Source: Chitinophagaceae bacterium (GTDB taxonomy: Bacteria > Bacteroidota > Bacteroidia > Chitinophagales > Chitinophagaceae). Taken from it: a DNA stretch of 64,000 nt. Of the stretch, positions 9,941-21,900 are shown piece after piece (the stretch's first letter is position 1; every line of letters begins with the position of its first letter). A program made the position numbers and the translations under genes. The notes beneath the pieces are model-generated. The model had not been told where the DNA came from, searched no databases, and saw nothing but the letters and a program-made list of their open reading frames with translations. The stretch is taken from NCBI GenBank assembly GCA_016720565.1, contig JADKKJ010000011.1:248001-312000 (forward strand), given 5' to 3'.

Positions 9941-9965
9941 TTAATGAACAATGACCGTGTAGTCA
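9941..9965 (-). repeat. Fossil of the 3' end of the shell-like gene upstream of RHS copy 1
   Basis: These 25 bases are identical to 26926-26950, the last codons and stop (ending in TVIVH) of the 1335-residue gene that precedes RHS copy 5. Upstream of copy 2 a 16-base version remains at 14171-14186. The duplicated unit therefore began inside the 3' end of that gene. Confidence 0.85.
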
Positions 9966-9984
9966 AGTCACCTTCATTACACGA

Positions 9985-10482
9985 TTATTTAATTTCAAAT
10001 TCTACCCAATTGGAGTAAATCGCCTTTGAAAGGCCATATCTTTTCCCATTGAATCGAACCCTACATTTATATATCGAAGGAGGAAAAAAGCTATCTTCTG
10101 TTGCTGCAGCTATATTAAAATGACTAGTTTTAATTTTATTTGGTTTTAGAATTTCCAAAATTGGCTCTACATACATGTATGAAAACTTATTAATGATAAG
10201 AACTGGCTCAAATGTTAAATCCGATTTTTTCTTCATAACTTCTACAACTAAATCGGAAAATTTATCTGTCTTCATAAAACCCCAATATAAATACTGAGGT
10301 AGCCTAATTGGCTTTTTGCCTGAATTCTTAATTTCCACATATAATTCAACACTATTCTTAAGAATTTCATTCCTATTTTTTAAGATCGCCTTAATCTGAA
10401 TCTGGCGATGCTCTATTAAATTACTTTTTGGTATCAGCGATGTGAAAGCCAATAAAGTGAAAATTAAGATCGCATTTTTCAT
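9985..10482 (-). CDS. Secreted small protein after RHS copy 2 (candidate immunity/inhibitor)
   Basis: A 165-residue protein with a signal peptide (MKNAILIFTLLAFTSLIPKS) and a beta-rich mature domain ending YKCRVRFNGKRYGLSKAIYSNWVEFEIK. Its ATG overlaps the RHS copy 2 stop as ATGA, so it is translationally coupled to the toxin. Its C-terminal pattern (G-Y-x-hydrophobic-x-F..., I-x-S-x) recurs in the small proteins after copies 3 and 4, suggesting one divergent beta-sandwich family. The three matching toxin tips all carry metallopeptidase-like motifs. I infer a periplasmic inhibitor; there is no recognised domain. Confidence 0.65.
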   Translation of the reverse strand: MKNAILIFTLLAFTSLIPKSNLIEHRQIQIKAILKNRNEILKNSVELYVEIKNSGKKPIRLPQYLYWGFMKTDKFSDLVVEVMKKKSDLTFEPVLIINKFSYMYVEPILEILKPNKIKTSHFNIAAATEDSFFPPSIYKCRVRFNGKRYGLSKAIYSNWVEFEIK

Positions 10483-13400
10483 TTTAAAAAATTATCTCTA
10501 TTTCGATACATAAATTGCAAGTGTTTATACCAAAGACTATATTTCTGAGTTTGCCTTGCGTGTTCAATATAATCATAAAAGCCACTTTCATAGGCATATC
10601 GAATTTGAAAACTTCTTTCAGAAATAGAATAATTAGGAAGAGTTCTATTAGTAACTGTTAAATAGTACGCAGCAAATTCTCTTTCCGCTCGATTATAAAT
10701 AATTTCGCTGTTGTCCCATCCTGTAAGCTGAGCTACATGTATGTGCTCATGATATAAAGCGCGCACAAGTGAGCCAAAAGTTGCGTTTCCGTAGAAATAT
10801 AATTGTAATCCAAAAATTGGTGCTGTAATTGTAGACGCCCTTGCTCCCGCCTCATTATATCCTTCGTATTTAGTTTCCCAATAACTTAAACCTTCTTTGT
10901 CATTAAAGATATAGGAGTAATTCCTTTTTGGAGTTCTAAATTCACTTTTATAATACCCTGTTATTAAATTCAATGCTTGTGAAAAGTATGCTGACGAAAT
11001 ACTATAATCCCTATTTTCTTTTTGGGCATCCAGGCCAAGACCAATTTGTGAATGAACCAAATCGGCAATTCCTTCCTCATCGGCCAAAAAATCATATCCT
11101 CCACCACCATAATTGTCGTAAACCGCTAGACCATGAATTTGACCGTCATCACCAAATGTAAAAGTCATTTGTGTCCACCACACATTTTCATTTACTTCTA
11201 AGAAGTTTATATTTCCCGAAAGTAAAATCTGTAATAAATCACCCGCATTAGTAGTTGGAACAGCCGCTTTATCACCATTAGGATCATTAAAGTTGACTGG
11301 ATCATTAAAGGAGTAATGATAGATGGATAATTCCATGGTAGCGGTAGCTTGTGGATCCACCCCATTGAACCTTCCCAGTACCGGATCATATTCTCTAAAG
11401 AAGGTGCTGTAGTAATCAATGATGCCTGAGAACTCATCCTGGAGTTCGCTTCCTTCATTGTAGAGATGTTTGTTGGGACTGGAGGGTATCGTGTTGCCAG
11501 GCATCGCCATACCGAAGGGATAATAACTGTTCTCCTGTCTTACTACTGCTGTACCACTGCCATTATCTTCAAAGCTTACCCTTACATTGCCCTGGTGGTC
11601 GGTGATAAAATATTCGTAAGTAAACGTGCCACTGGCGTTTCTCACTCTGCCTTCTGCCATAGAAAAATAGCTTAACGCATTGTTCTCATCATAGAACAGG
11701 CCCGCGATGTAGTTATAGGTCTTTGTGGTAAAGCCATCATATACGGCTTTACTCAGCCTTATTCCCGAGGCATCATAGGTATAGAAAATGTATTTAAAGG
11801 GCGCAGCCGACTGAGAGATTAGTTCCGGCTTATTGAGTTCATTATAGGTGATCGTGGTCCCTTTCTTGGCGTCCGCCGTCAGGTTGCCATTATTATCATA
11901 ACTGTAACCAGTGCTGTTACTGGTAAAATTTCGGTAGCCATAACTGTTGCTGCCCGTTTCTGCCATGTTCAGCAGTTTGTTGTTATCAGCGGCCGAGCCA
12001 TAATCATAAGTCATGTTATCAATCGTGGTCACCGAGCCTGCGATCACCGCCTTGCGCAGCATGGTCGCAATATTGCCATTCTCATCATAGCTCACTTCTT
12101 CATTATAGCCATCCGGGTGTTTGGTCCATCCAGTAGTGCTATTGTTATACGCCTTGTAAGTGGCCGTGGTCATTCTGCCTGCCAGGTCGTAGCTGAACAC
12201 ATAGGCCCGCTGATCTGTATTACCTCCGGATACGCTGGCCTTCCATTTTACCGCCGAGATCCGGCCCGTCCAGTTCGCTGTATTATTGATCACTTCCACA
12301 TCGCAGCTGCCGGGATTGCAATACTCCTGTTGTTCGTAGAGCAGGTCCATCCCCCACAGATCATTGCTATCGTCATTGGTCGCGCCCCCATCACTGGTCA
12401 GTGTGCTGTTATTGATGCTGGTTAACTGGCCCCGGATATTATAGCGGTAATCCACCGATTGCAGGTAAGTAATACCGTTGGTAGAATGCAGTTTTTTATC
12501 TACCAGGCTGCCCAGCGCATTATATTCATACCTGGCCACGATCACCCGGCTCGATCCATTGATCACCTGCCCTACTTCCGTCACTCGCTTCATGCCATCA
12601 TAGCTATAATCGGCCCTTACCGTAATATTAGCGATACTACTGCTGCTGTGATATTCATTTTTTATGTTCAGCCTTCCTGCAAAGTCGATCACCGTCGTCG
12701 TATGATCCTGCAGCAGGGCCCTGAGTTGATTATCCGACTGAACCTGCAGCGGGTTCAGTCTTTTATCGTAAAAGCTCACTGTTCTCAGCCAGTTACTCGT
12801 GCCAATGATCCTTTTATTAATGGCAGTAGGTAAGCCTCGGGTTTTATCCGTCACTGGCCCCTCGCCGCTCAGTCCCTGGCTGCTATAGGCAAAATCTGCC
12901 GAGCCATCATTATTCGTGTCATAATCATCGTAGTAATAATAAAGTCGTTCCTCTGTGCCACTGGCAGGGAAGCAACTATTTGTATAGTACGAAGAGGTGC
13001 CCGTGGTCCTGGCTTCATAATAAGGTCGTGCTGCTGGATCCATAACAACTCAGCCCGTCCACATAGCTTTGCATGCCTGAGCGCGTCGTATGCGTGGCAT
13101 CGGTATATACCCCTTCGGTGATCACCCGGCCCGAGGCATCATATTTACTGTACAGCCATTTATCGGAAGAACGAAGGTTGCCGCTTTGCACCAGCACTAC
13201 CCTATCCAGCGGATCATAAATAATATAGATCACATCTGCCCCGGGTACTTTTTTTTCAATTACCCGGTTCTTATAATCGTATACGTAATAAAACACCAGG
13301 TTGGGTACCGAGCTTACGTTCCAGGTTCCGCCAATGCTGCTCAGTTTTGTCACGGCTTTTGGAGGTACCACCCAGGCAATATTGCCCAACAGGTCATAGA

Positions 13401-14154
13401 TATAATAAGTATCCAGCCATGTAGGCGTGGCCGTGGCCTGTTGTCTTTTTAGCACCACCCGGCCCAGCTTATCGGTAAACACAAGCGTGACCGCTGACCC
13501 TTCATCCGTGCCTTCCGTTACCTGCAGTTCATTGGCGGAGTAGGTGGACGCGCTGCTGCCGTCTGCAGCCCATTTTTTTACATTATCACCGCTTACACTC
13601 GCCCGGTAGTTCACCGTCTTATAATGCTCATCCGTCTGGAACCCATTACCTGCGCTCCCTTGTTTTAAAAGCCGTTGCAGTGGGCTCTCCTCCACCCCCG
13701 ATTGTACCCAGGGCTTGGCATCATAAGGTATCTTGCCGGCTGTCGTCCCCGTAGTATAATAACTAGCCTGATTGCTGATCGCAGTTGCACGGTCCTGGTA
13801 GGGCTCACCCGTGCTTACACTCGTATATTCAAATGGCAGGTAGCTTTTTGTTTGCCTGCCAAAGCCATCGTAACTGTACAACTGGATCAGGTCCTTACCC
13901 GCCGGTGTAGCCCCCTCAATAATATCTTGCAGCGGACGGCCAAAACCATCCATATACCTATACGTCTTAACCACATTATCCGAAGAAGAATTTACAGCAG
14001 ACACCGTCGTCAGTCCTTCCACATTCACCTGCCAACTAACTACTCGCGCAGGCTTGCTCAAATAATCGGCGCCCGTTAAGGGCTGAGCATAGATATCATA
14101 GCCCAACAATAACAGACACTCCAAAATCAACCAGCATATCCTTCTGTATTGCAT
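10479..14154 (-). pseudogene. RHS copy 2: RHS toxin with HExxH tip, frameshifted
   Basis: About 1225 residues when reconstructed, with the same signal peptide, DUF6443-like domain, YD repeats and RHS core as copy 1. The tip contains ALYHEHIHVAQ (HEHIH at 10737-10751), a true HExxH zincin motif, followed after about 20 residues by AEREFAAYY, which could supply the third zinc ligand. One extra base near 13023-13025 shifts the frame; the two halves overlap at 13015-13043. At that site copies 1/4 and copies 3/5 have two different single-base alleles, and copy 2 contains both, which looks like a recombination or consensus artefact. The next gene overlaps by 4 bases. The ATG at 14154 matches copies 1 and 5. 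Confidence 0.85.
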
Positions 14155-14242
14155 ACGTGGAGGTTTTAGATTAATGAACAATGACCCTATATTCTGTACT
14201 TTATTTACTAAAAAGTAGAATATAGACAGTTTAACTCTTAAT

Positions 14243-14701
14243 TTATTTAAAAATCAATTTCAATCTTTTTGAAGAAATTTCTTTAGATATGCCTTCTGAC
14301 GTCCATTTGATATAAAATGTAATAAAATATTTTCCTTTCCTAAAACAATCGCCCAACATTAAAGTCTTAATTACACAATTTTGGCCAGGAAGAATTTTTT
14401 CCATTCTCGGAGAAACTGGATAATCATGATCATATTGACATTTTACCTCCTTTTTGTGATGTAAGATGTAATACCCCACCTCGTCCGCAGAATAAATTTT
14501 TCTGTTATTAGTTTTGGCCACCCTAGGATATGAAATAGTATCCAAGCTGCCGTTATTAACTTTCAAATCAATAGTAAATCCATTTTGAGAAGATTCTAAA
14601 CTTAGCTTAACAGATTTACTTGGCAGAAAGATTTTGACAAATGACTGACAAACTGCATTTATGCCGAGAAAAATAAAAATAAATACCAGTAATAATTTCA
14701 T
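14243..14701 (-). CDS. Secreted small protein after RHS copy 3 (candidate immunity/inhibitor)
   Basis: A 152-residue protein with a signal peptide (MKLLLVFIFIFLGINAVCQ) and a beta-rich mature domain (SVKLSLESSQNGFTIDLKVNN...GKYFITFYIKWTSEGISKEISSKRLKLIF). I place the start at the ATG at 14701, two bases after the RHS copy 3 stop, rather than at the TTG two codons earlier. It resembles the small secreted proteins after copies 2 and 4 at its C-terminus. It probably sits in the periplasm and counters the cognate tip; this is inferred from position and export signal only. Confidence 0.65.
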   Translation of the reverse strand: MKLLLVFIFIFLGINAVCQSFVKIFLPSKSVKLSLESSQNGFTIDLKVNNGSLDTISYPRVAKTNNRKIYSADEVGYYILHHKKEVKCQYDHDYPVSPRMEKILPGQNCVIKTLMLGDCFRKGKYFITFYIKWTSEGISKEISSKRLKLIFK

Positions 14702-14703
14702 AA

Positions 14704-17700
14704 TCAATTATTAATAATGTATTTAAAATAGTTAGTAATTAAAAATCCCATCATCTCATTCCACTGCCTTTTGTAATAATTTTGTTTTGCAACACTCATT
14801 TTAAAATAGGCACCCTTTCTTGGATCTGAACCTAAAGCAGCATTTTTCCAATTATAAAATTTAAGCCCGCCTCCTACTTCTTTTAGCCCGCTTATAGCCC
14901 ACATTTGATAATAGCCACGAAACTCTCTTTCAGCTTGCTCCTCCGGTCTTTTACCAAATTCATTTCGGCCTAATAAATCCAAAACATGTACAACAGTTTC
15001 ATGATATAACTGCCTAATAACATCTCCGAAGGATAAATGATTTAAATAACTCAAGAGTTCCTCTTTTCCCTCTGCATTACGTAGTTGGGTAGCCTTATTT
15101 TCGGGAATAAGCCAGTCCAAAACCATTGATGAAAGGCTTACAATTACCTCTTCAGTGTTATATTTATCTTTGTCGCTAGGATCTGCCAGCCTTGTACTAT
15201 GTCCATAATCAATTCCAGAGGTAATAATTCTGTATTTTCCTTGAGAAATACCAAAAACAATTGAATAATAATTTATAATTCGAAAATAAGCATCCTTATA
15301 TTTTCCTTCTCGTGAAAGCTCTATTACCTCATGCTCTAAATCATAACTGCTACCACCACCTCCAACAGTAGTTTCAAAAGAATAAATTCCATTTACATAA
15401 CCATACTCACCAAAACTAAATGATATAATATCAGGCCCGTTCAAAGAATTTACATTTATGTTTAATAAATAATTCAGCAAACCGTTTACATCGCTTGCCG
15501 CTTTCAGATCCCCCATCGGGTCATTAAAATTCACTGGATCATTTCCCGAGTAATGATAAATAGATAACTCCATCGTAGCGGTGGCCTGTGGATCCACTCC
15601 ATTGAACCGGCCGAGTACCGGATCATATTCCCTAAAGAAGGTGCTGTAGTAATCAATGATGCCTGAGAACTCATCCTGGAGTTCGCTTCCTGCATTGTAG
15701 AGGTGGTTGTTGGGGCTGGAGGGTATCGTGTTGCCAGGCATGGCCAGGCCGAAGGGATAATAACTATTCTCCTGTCTTACTACGGCCGTGCCGCTGCCAT
15801 TATCTTCAAAGCTTACCCTTACATTTCCCTGGTGGTCGGTGATAAAATATTCATAGGTGAACGTGCCGCTGGCGTTCCTCACCCGGCCTTCCGCCATAGA
15901 AAAATAACTTAACGCATTGTTCTCATCATAGAACAGGCCCGCGATATAGTTATAGGTCTTCGTGGTAGAGCCATCGTTTACCGTCTTGCTCAGTCTTACC
16001 CCCGCCGCATCATAGCCATATTCCACGTATTTACCTGTAGAGGTCTGTGTGATCCGGACGGGCTTGTTCAGTTCATTATAGGTGATCGTCGTGCCTTTCT
16101 TGTCGTCGGCCGTCAGGTTGCCATTATTATCATAACTGTAACCAGTGCTGTTACTGGTAAAATTTCGGTAGCCATAGCTGTTACTGCCCGTTTCTGTCAT
16201 GTTCAGCAGCTTATTGTTATCAGCTGCCGAGCCATAATCATAAGTCATGTTATCAATCGTTGTCACCGAGCCTGCGATCACCGCCTTGCGCAGCATGGTC
16301 GCAATATTGCCATTCTCATCATAGCTTACCTCCTCATTATAGCCATTGGGGTGTTTGGTCCATCCAGTAGTGCTGTTATTATATGCCTTGTAAGTGGCCG
16401 TCGTCATTCTGCCCGCCAGGTCGTAGCTGAACACATAGGCCCGCTGATCCGTATTACCTCCGGATACGCTGGCCTTCCATTTTACCGCCGAGATCCGCCC
16501 CGTCCAGTTGGACGTATTATTGATCACTTCCACATCGCAGCTGCCGGGATTGCAATACTCCTGTTGTTCGTAGAGCAGGTCCATCCCCCACAGATCATTG
16601 CTATCGTCATTGGTCGCGCCCCCATCACTGGTCAGTGTGCTGTTATTGATGCTGGTTAACTGGCCCCGGATATTATAGCGGTAATCCACCGATTGCAGGT
16701 AAGTAATACCGTTGGTAGAATGCAGTTTTTTATCTACCAGGCTGCCCAGCGCATTATATTCATACCTGGCCACGATCACCCGGCTCGATCCATTGATCAC
16801 CTGCCCTACTTCCGTCAGTCGCTTCATGCCATCATAGCTATAATCGGCCCTTACTGTAATATTAGCGGTGCTGCTGGTGCTGTTATATTCGTTTTTTATG
16901 TTCAGCCTTCCTGCAAAGTCGATCACCGTCGTCGTATGATCCTGCAGCAGGGCCCTGAGTTGATTATCCGACTGAACCTGCAGCGGGTTCAGTCTTTTAT
17001 CGTAAAAGCTCACTGTTCTCAGCCAGTTACTCGTGCCAATGATCCTTTTATTAATGGCAGTAGGTAAGCCTCGGGTTTTATCCGTCACTGGCCCCTCGCC
17101 GCTCAGTCCCTGGCTGCTATAGGCAAAATCTGCCGAGCCATCATTATTCGTGTCATAATCATCGTAGTAATAATAAAGTCGTTCCTCTGTGCCACTGGCA
17201 GGGAAGCAACTATTTGTATAGTACGAAGAGGTGCCCGTGGTCCTGGCTTCATAATAGGTCGTGCTGCTGGATCCATAACAACTCAGCCCGTCCACATAGC
17301 TTTGCATGCCTGAGCGCGTCGTATGCGTGGCATCGGTATATACCCCTTCGGTGATCACCCGGCCCGAGGCATCATATTTACTGTACAGCCATTTATCGGA
17401 AGAACGAAGGTTGCCGCTTTGCACCAGCACTACCCTATCCAGCGGATCATAAATAATATAGATCACATCTGCCCCGGGTACTTTTTTTCAATTATCCGGT
17501 TCTTATAATCGTATACATAATAAAACACCAGGTTGGGTACCGAGCTTACGTTCCAGGTTCCGCCAATGCTGCTCAGTTTGGCCACTGCTTTTGGAGGTAC
17601 CACCCAGGCAATATTGCCCAACAGATCATAGATATAATAAGTATCCAGCCACGTAGGGGTGGCTGTGGCCTGTTGTCTTTTTAGCACCACCCGGCCCAGC

Positions 17701-18380
17701 TTGTCGGTAAACACAAGCGTGACCGCTGACCCTTCATCCGTGCCTTCCGTTACCTGCAGTTCATTGGCGGAGTAGGTGGAACCACTGCTGCCGTCTGCAG
17801 CCCATTTTTTTACATTATCACCGCTTACACTCGCCCGGTAGTTCACCGTCTTATAATGCTCATCCGTCTGGAACCCATTACCTGCGCTCCCTTGTTTTAA
17901 GAGCCGTTGCAGTGGGCTCTCCTCCACCCCCGATTGTACCCAGGGCTTGGCATCATAAGGTATCTTGCCGGCTGTCGTTCCCGAGGTATAATAACTCGCC
18001 TGGTTACTGATAGCGGTCGCCCGGTCCTGGTAAGGTTCACCCGTGCTTACACTCGTGTATTCAAATGGTAAATAACTTTTTGTCTGCCTGCCAAACCCAT
18101 CATAGCAGTACAACTGGATCAAATCCTTACCCGCCGGTGTAGCCCCCTCAATAATATCTTGCAAGGGACGGCCAAAACCATCAAAATATTTATAACTCTT
18201 AATTACATTATCACTCGCAGAAGTAACCACCGATACCGCCGTCATCCCTTCCGCATTCACCTGCCAGCTAACTACTCGCGCTGGCTTGGTTAAATAATCG
18301 GTGCCCGTTAAGGGCTGCGCATTTAAAAAGAATTTATTGTTACTAAGGAAAAATATTATTAAAATAATATGTCTAATCAT
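14704..18380 (-). pseudogene. RHS copy 3: RHS toxin with HExxxH tip, frameshifted
   Basis: About 1225 residues reconstructed. The leader (MIRHIILIIFFLSNNKFFLNAQ) is unlike those of copies 1, 2 and 5, but the DUF6443-like region, YD repeats and core are nearly the same. The core ends NFNDPMGD. The tip shares its linker with copy 2 and contains QLYHETVVHVLD (HETVVH at 14986-15003) and later AEREFRGYYQMW. A T8 run present in the other copies is T7 here (17482-17488), moving the frame. The short frame ends in a TGA that overlaps a GTG of the downstream frame, so reinitiation is conceivable. A secreted small gene follows directly. Confidence 0.85.
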
Positions 18381-18480
18381 AAATAAAAACAGACTACCGA
18401 AATTGATTTCTTACAACTTAAACAGCACTGAAAGTCTAGAAAAAATAAGAATCAAACGATCTAGACTTAACAATTTAATA

Positions 18481-18960
18481 TCATTTAAGAAAATATAATA
18501 CGTCATTTGACAAAACAGTTTTACCTATACGTTTATTTTTTTTTAAAACGATATATTTTAAAAAATATTGAATTTTATAATTTCCCCAATGAGAATAACA
18601 AGCACCATGTAAGAAAATAGCTATTAGTCTAGATTCTTTTCCAACTAAAGTATCAACTGGTTGCTTGGCCAAATGATTTGTATAACCACAACTTACTTTT
18701 CGCGCGCTATTTACTTCTGATATTTTAATACCGATACTCGAAGTATCAAATGTGAGAAAATCAGAAGCAATCGGGTTATGAGGAATCTCAATTGGATATT
18801 TATTCCGATTATTTAAATTTATACCAATTTTATAAGTAGAATCAATACTCCAGTTTATTTGAGTATTTTTTGCTAATAAAGTAACTTTTGAAGTGCATGA
18901 AAAACCACTTATCATGATAAAATAAAAGTAAATTAATCCCTTATTTAAAACTTTGTACAT
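18481..18960 (-). CDS. Lipoprotein-like small protein after RHS copy 4 (candidate immunity/inhibitor)
   Basis: A 159-residue protein with an N-terminal hydrophobic segment and a lipobox-like ISGFSC, suggesting lipid attachment at that Cys. The mature part is beta-rich and ends NYKIQYFLKYIVLKKNKRIGKTVLSNDVLYFL, similar in pattern to the small proteins after copies 2 and 3. The ATG lies inside the RHS copy 4 gene, overlapping it by 20 bases. Base composition is markedly AT-rich compared with the RHS core. I infer a periplasm-facing membrane-anchored inhibitor of the copy 4 tip. Confidence 0.65.
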   Translation of the reverse strand: MYKVLNKGLIYFYFIMISGFSCTSKVTLLAKNTQINWSIDSTYKIGINLNNRNKYPIEIPHNPIASDFLTFDTSSIGIKISEVNSARKVSCGYTNHLAKQPVDTLVGKESRLIAIFLHGACYSHWGNYKIQYFLKYIVLKKNKRIGKTVLSNDVLYFLK

Positions 18961-21900
18961 AATCTAGAATTTTTTGATACATGCCAGAATAAAACTTTTG
19001 TTGCTGTTTACTCATACAAGTAAAACAGCCACCATTAATATTTTTCCCATAAACAATTTGACGCCAGTAATAATATTTCAATCCTCCTTCAGGCATATTA
19101 GTATTCATGTATTCGCCATAATAGGCCCTAAATTCCTTCACAGCTAAATTCTGTTTTGCAATTGAAGTTCTTTCAGAAATTGATTGTCTGTTATTATACT
19201 TCCCTAAATGCAAATCCCCACCTAATCCATTAGCATCCTTTACATGAATGTATATTTCATGATAAATACTCCGCACTAAATCCCCAAAATTTGCGCTTAT
19301 AAGATGGTTTGCGTCTAATTCTTTAATTATCCTTTCTTTCCTTTCGGGTATAATAAGATCAAACCAAATTTGAGCTAAAATCACGCGGGGACCACCTGCA
19401 TCGTCTGGAAGATGATATGACATATTAGTAATGTGTTCAGTACTATTGTCAAGGCTTTCTATTTTTTGAACCAAATAAAAAGTTTGTTTTCCAAATAATA
19501 TTTCAAGATTTTTGATAATTAGCTTCCCTGCTTCAAAGTATTTATTTTCTTGAACCATAAGAACCACTTGGTCATTTACCTTCTCCCAATCTACCATTTG
19601 GATCGGTGTACTTCCCCCGCCGTTAGTTTGAGCATTTTCAAATAAGGAGCTCCATAAATTGTAATCATCGATAGTATATAAGCTTCCTCCAAACCCCCAA
19701 ACCATTCCTTCAATTGCCGTCCCAGAAAAAGTCGATGTCCCATGCCATTGATTTCCATTAATATCTCTGTAAGCCTCTGCTAGATCCCCCATCGGATCAT
19801 TAAAATTCACTGGATCATTCCCCGAGTAATGATAGATGGATAATTCCATGGTAGCGGTAGCTTGTGGATCCACCCCATTGAACCTTCCCAGTACCGGATC
19901 ATATTCTCTAAAGAAGGTGCTGTAGTAATCGATGATGCCTGAGAACTCATCCTGGAGTTCGCTTCCTGCATTGTAGAGGTGGTTGTTGGGGCTGGAGGGT
20001 ATCGTGTTGCCAGGCATGGCCAGGCCGAAGGGATAATAACTATTCTCCTGTCTTACTACGGCCGTGCCGCTGCCATTATCTTCAAAGCTTACTCTTACAT
20101 TACCCTGGTGGTCGGTGATAAAATATTCATAGGTGAACGTGCCGCTGGCGTTCCTCACCCGGCCTTCCGCCATAGAAAAATAACTTAACGCATTGTTCTC
20201 ATCATAGAACAGGCCCGCGATATAGTTATAGGTCTTCGTGGTAGAGCCATCGTTTACGGTCTTGCTCAGTCTTACGCCCGCCGCATCATAGCCATATTCC
20301 ACGTATTTACCTGTAGAGGTCTGTGTGATCCGGACGGGCTTGTTCAGTTCATTATACGTGATCGTCGTGCCTTTCTTGTCGTCGACCGTCAGGTTGCCAT
20401 TATTATCATAACTGTAACCAGTGCTGTTACTGGTAAAATTTCGGTAGCCAAAGCTGTTACTGCCCGTTTCTGTCATGTTCAGCAGCTTATTGTTATCAGC
20501 TGCCGAGCCATAATCATAAGTCATGTTATCAATCGTTGTCACCGAGCCTGCGATCACCGCCTTGCGCAGCATGGTCGCAATATTGCCATTCTCATCATAG
20601 CTCACTTCTTCATTATAACCATCCGGGTGTTTGGTCCATCCAGTAGTGCTGTTATTATATGCCTTGTAAGTGGCCGTCGTCATTCTGCCCGCCAGGTCGT
20701 AGCTGAACACATAGGCCCGCTGATCTGTATTACCTCCGGATACGCTGGCCTTCCATTTTACCGCCGAGATCCGGCCCGTCCAGTTGGACGTATTATTGAT
20801 CACTTCCACATCGCAGCTGCCGGGATTGCAATACTCCTGTTGTTCGTAGAGCAGGTCCATCCCCCACAGATCATTGCTATCGTCATTGGTCGCGCCTCCA
20901 TCACTGGTCAGTGTGCTGTTATTGATGCTGGTTAACTGGCCCCGGATATTATAGCGATAATCCACCGATTGCAGGTAAGTAATACCGTTGGTAGAATGCA
21001 GTTTTTTATCTACCAGGCTGCCCAGCGCATTATATTCATACCTGGCCACGATCACCCGGCTCGATCCATTGATCACCTGCCCTACTTCCGTCACTCGCTT
21101 CATGCCATCATAGCTATAATCGGCCCTTACCGTAATATTAGCGATACTACTGCTGCTGTGATATTCATTTTTTTATGTTCAGCCTTCCTGCAAAGTCGAT
21201 CACCGTCGTCGTATGATCCTGCAGCAGGGCCCTGAGTTGATTATCCGACTGAACCTGCAGCGGGTTCAGTCTTTTATCGTAAAAGCTCACTGTTCTCAGC
21301 CAGTTACTCGTGCCAATGATCCTTTTATTAATGGCAGTAGGTAAGCCTCGGGTTTTATCCGTCACTGGCCCCTCGCCGCTCAGTCCCTGGCTGCTATAGG
21401 CAAAATCTGCCGAGCCATCATTATTCGTGTCATAATCATCGTAGTAATAATAAAGCCGCTCCTCTGTGCCACTGACAGGGAAGCAACTATTTGTATAATA
21501 CGAAGAGGTGCCCGTGGTCCTGGCTTCATAATAAGTCGTGCTGCTGGATCCATAACAACTCAGCCCGTCCACATAGCTTTGCATGCCTGAGCGCGTCGTA
21601 TGCGTGGCATCGGTATATACCCCTTCGGTGATCACCCGGCCCGAGGCATCATATTTACTGTACAGCCATTTATCGGAAGAACGAAGGTTGCCGCTTTGAA
21701 CCAGCACTACCCTATCCAGCGGATCATAAATAATATAGATCACATCTGCCCCGGGTACTTTTTTTTCAATTATCCGGTTCTTATAATCGTATACATAATA
21801 AAATACCAGGTTGGGTACCGAGCTTACGTTCCAGGTTCCGCCAATGCTGCTCAGTTTGGCCACTGCTTTTGGAGGTACCACCCAGGCAATATTGCCCAAC

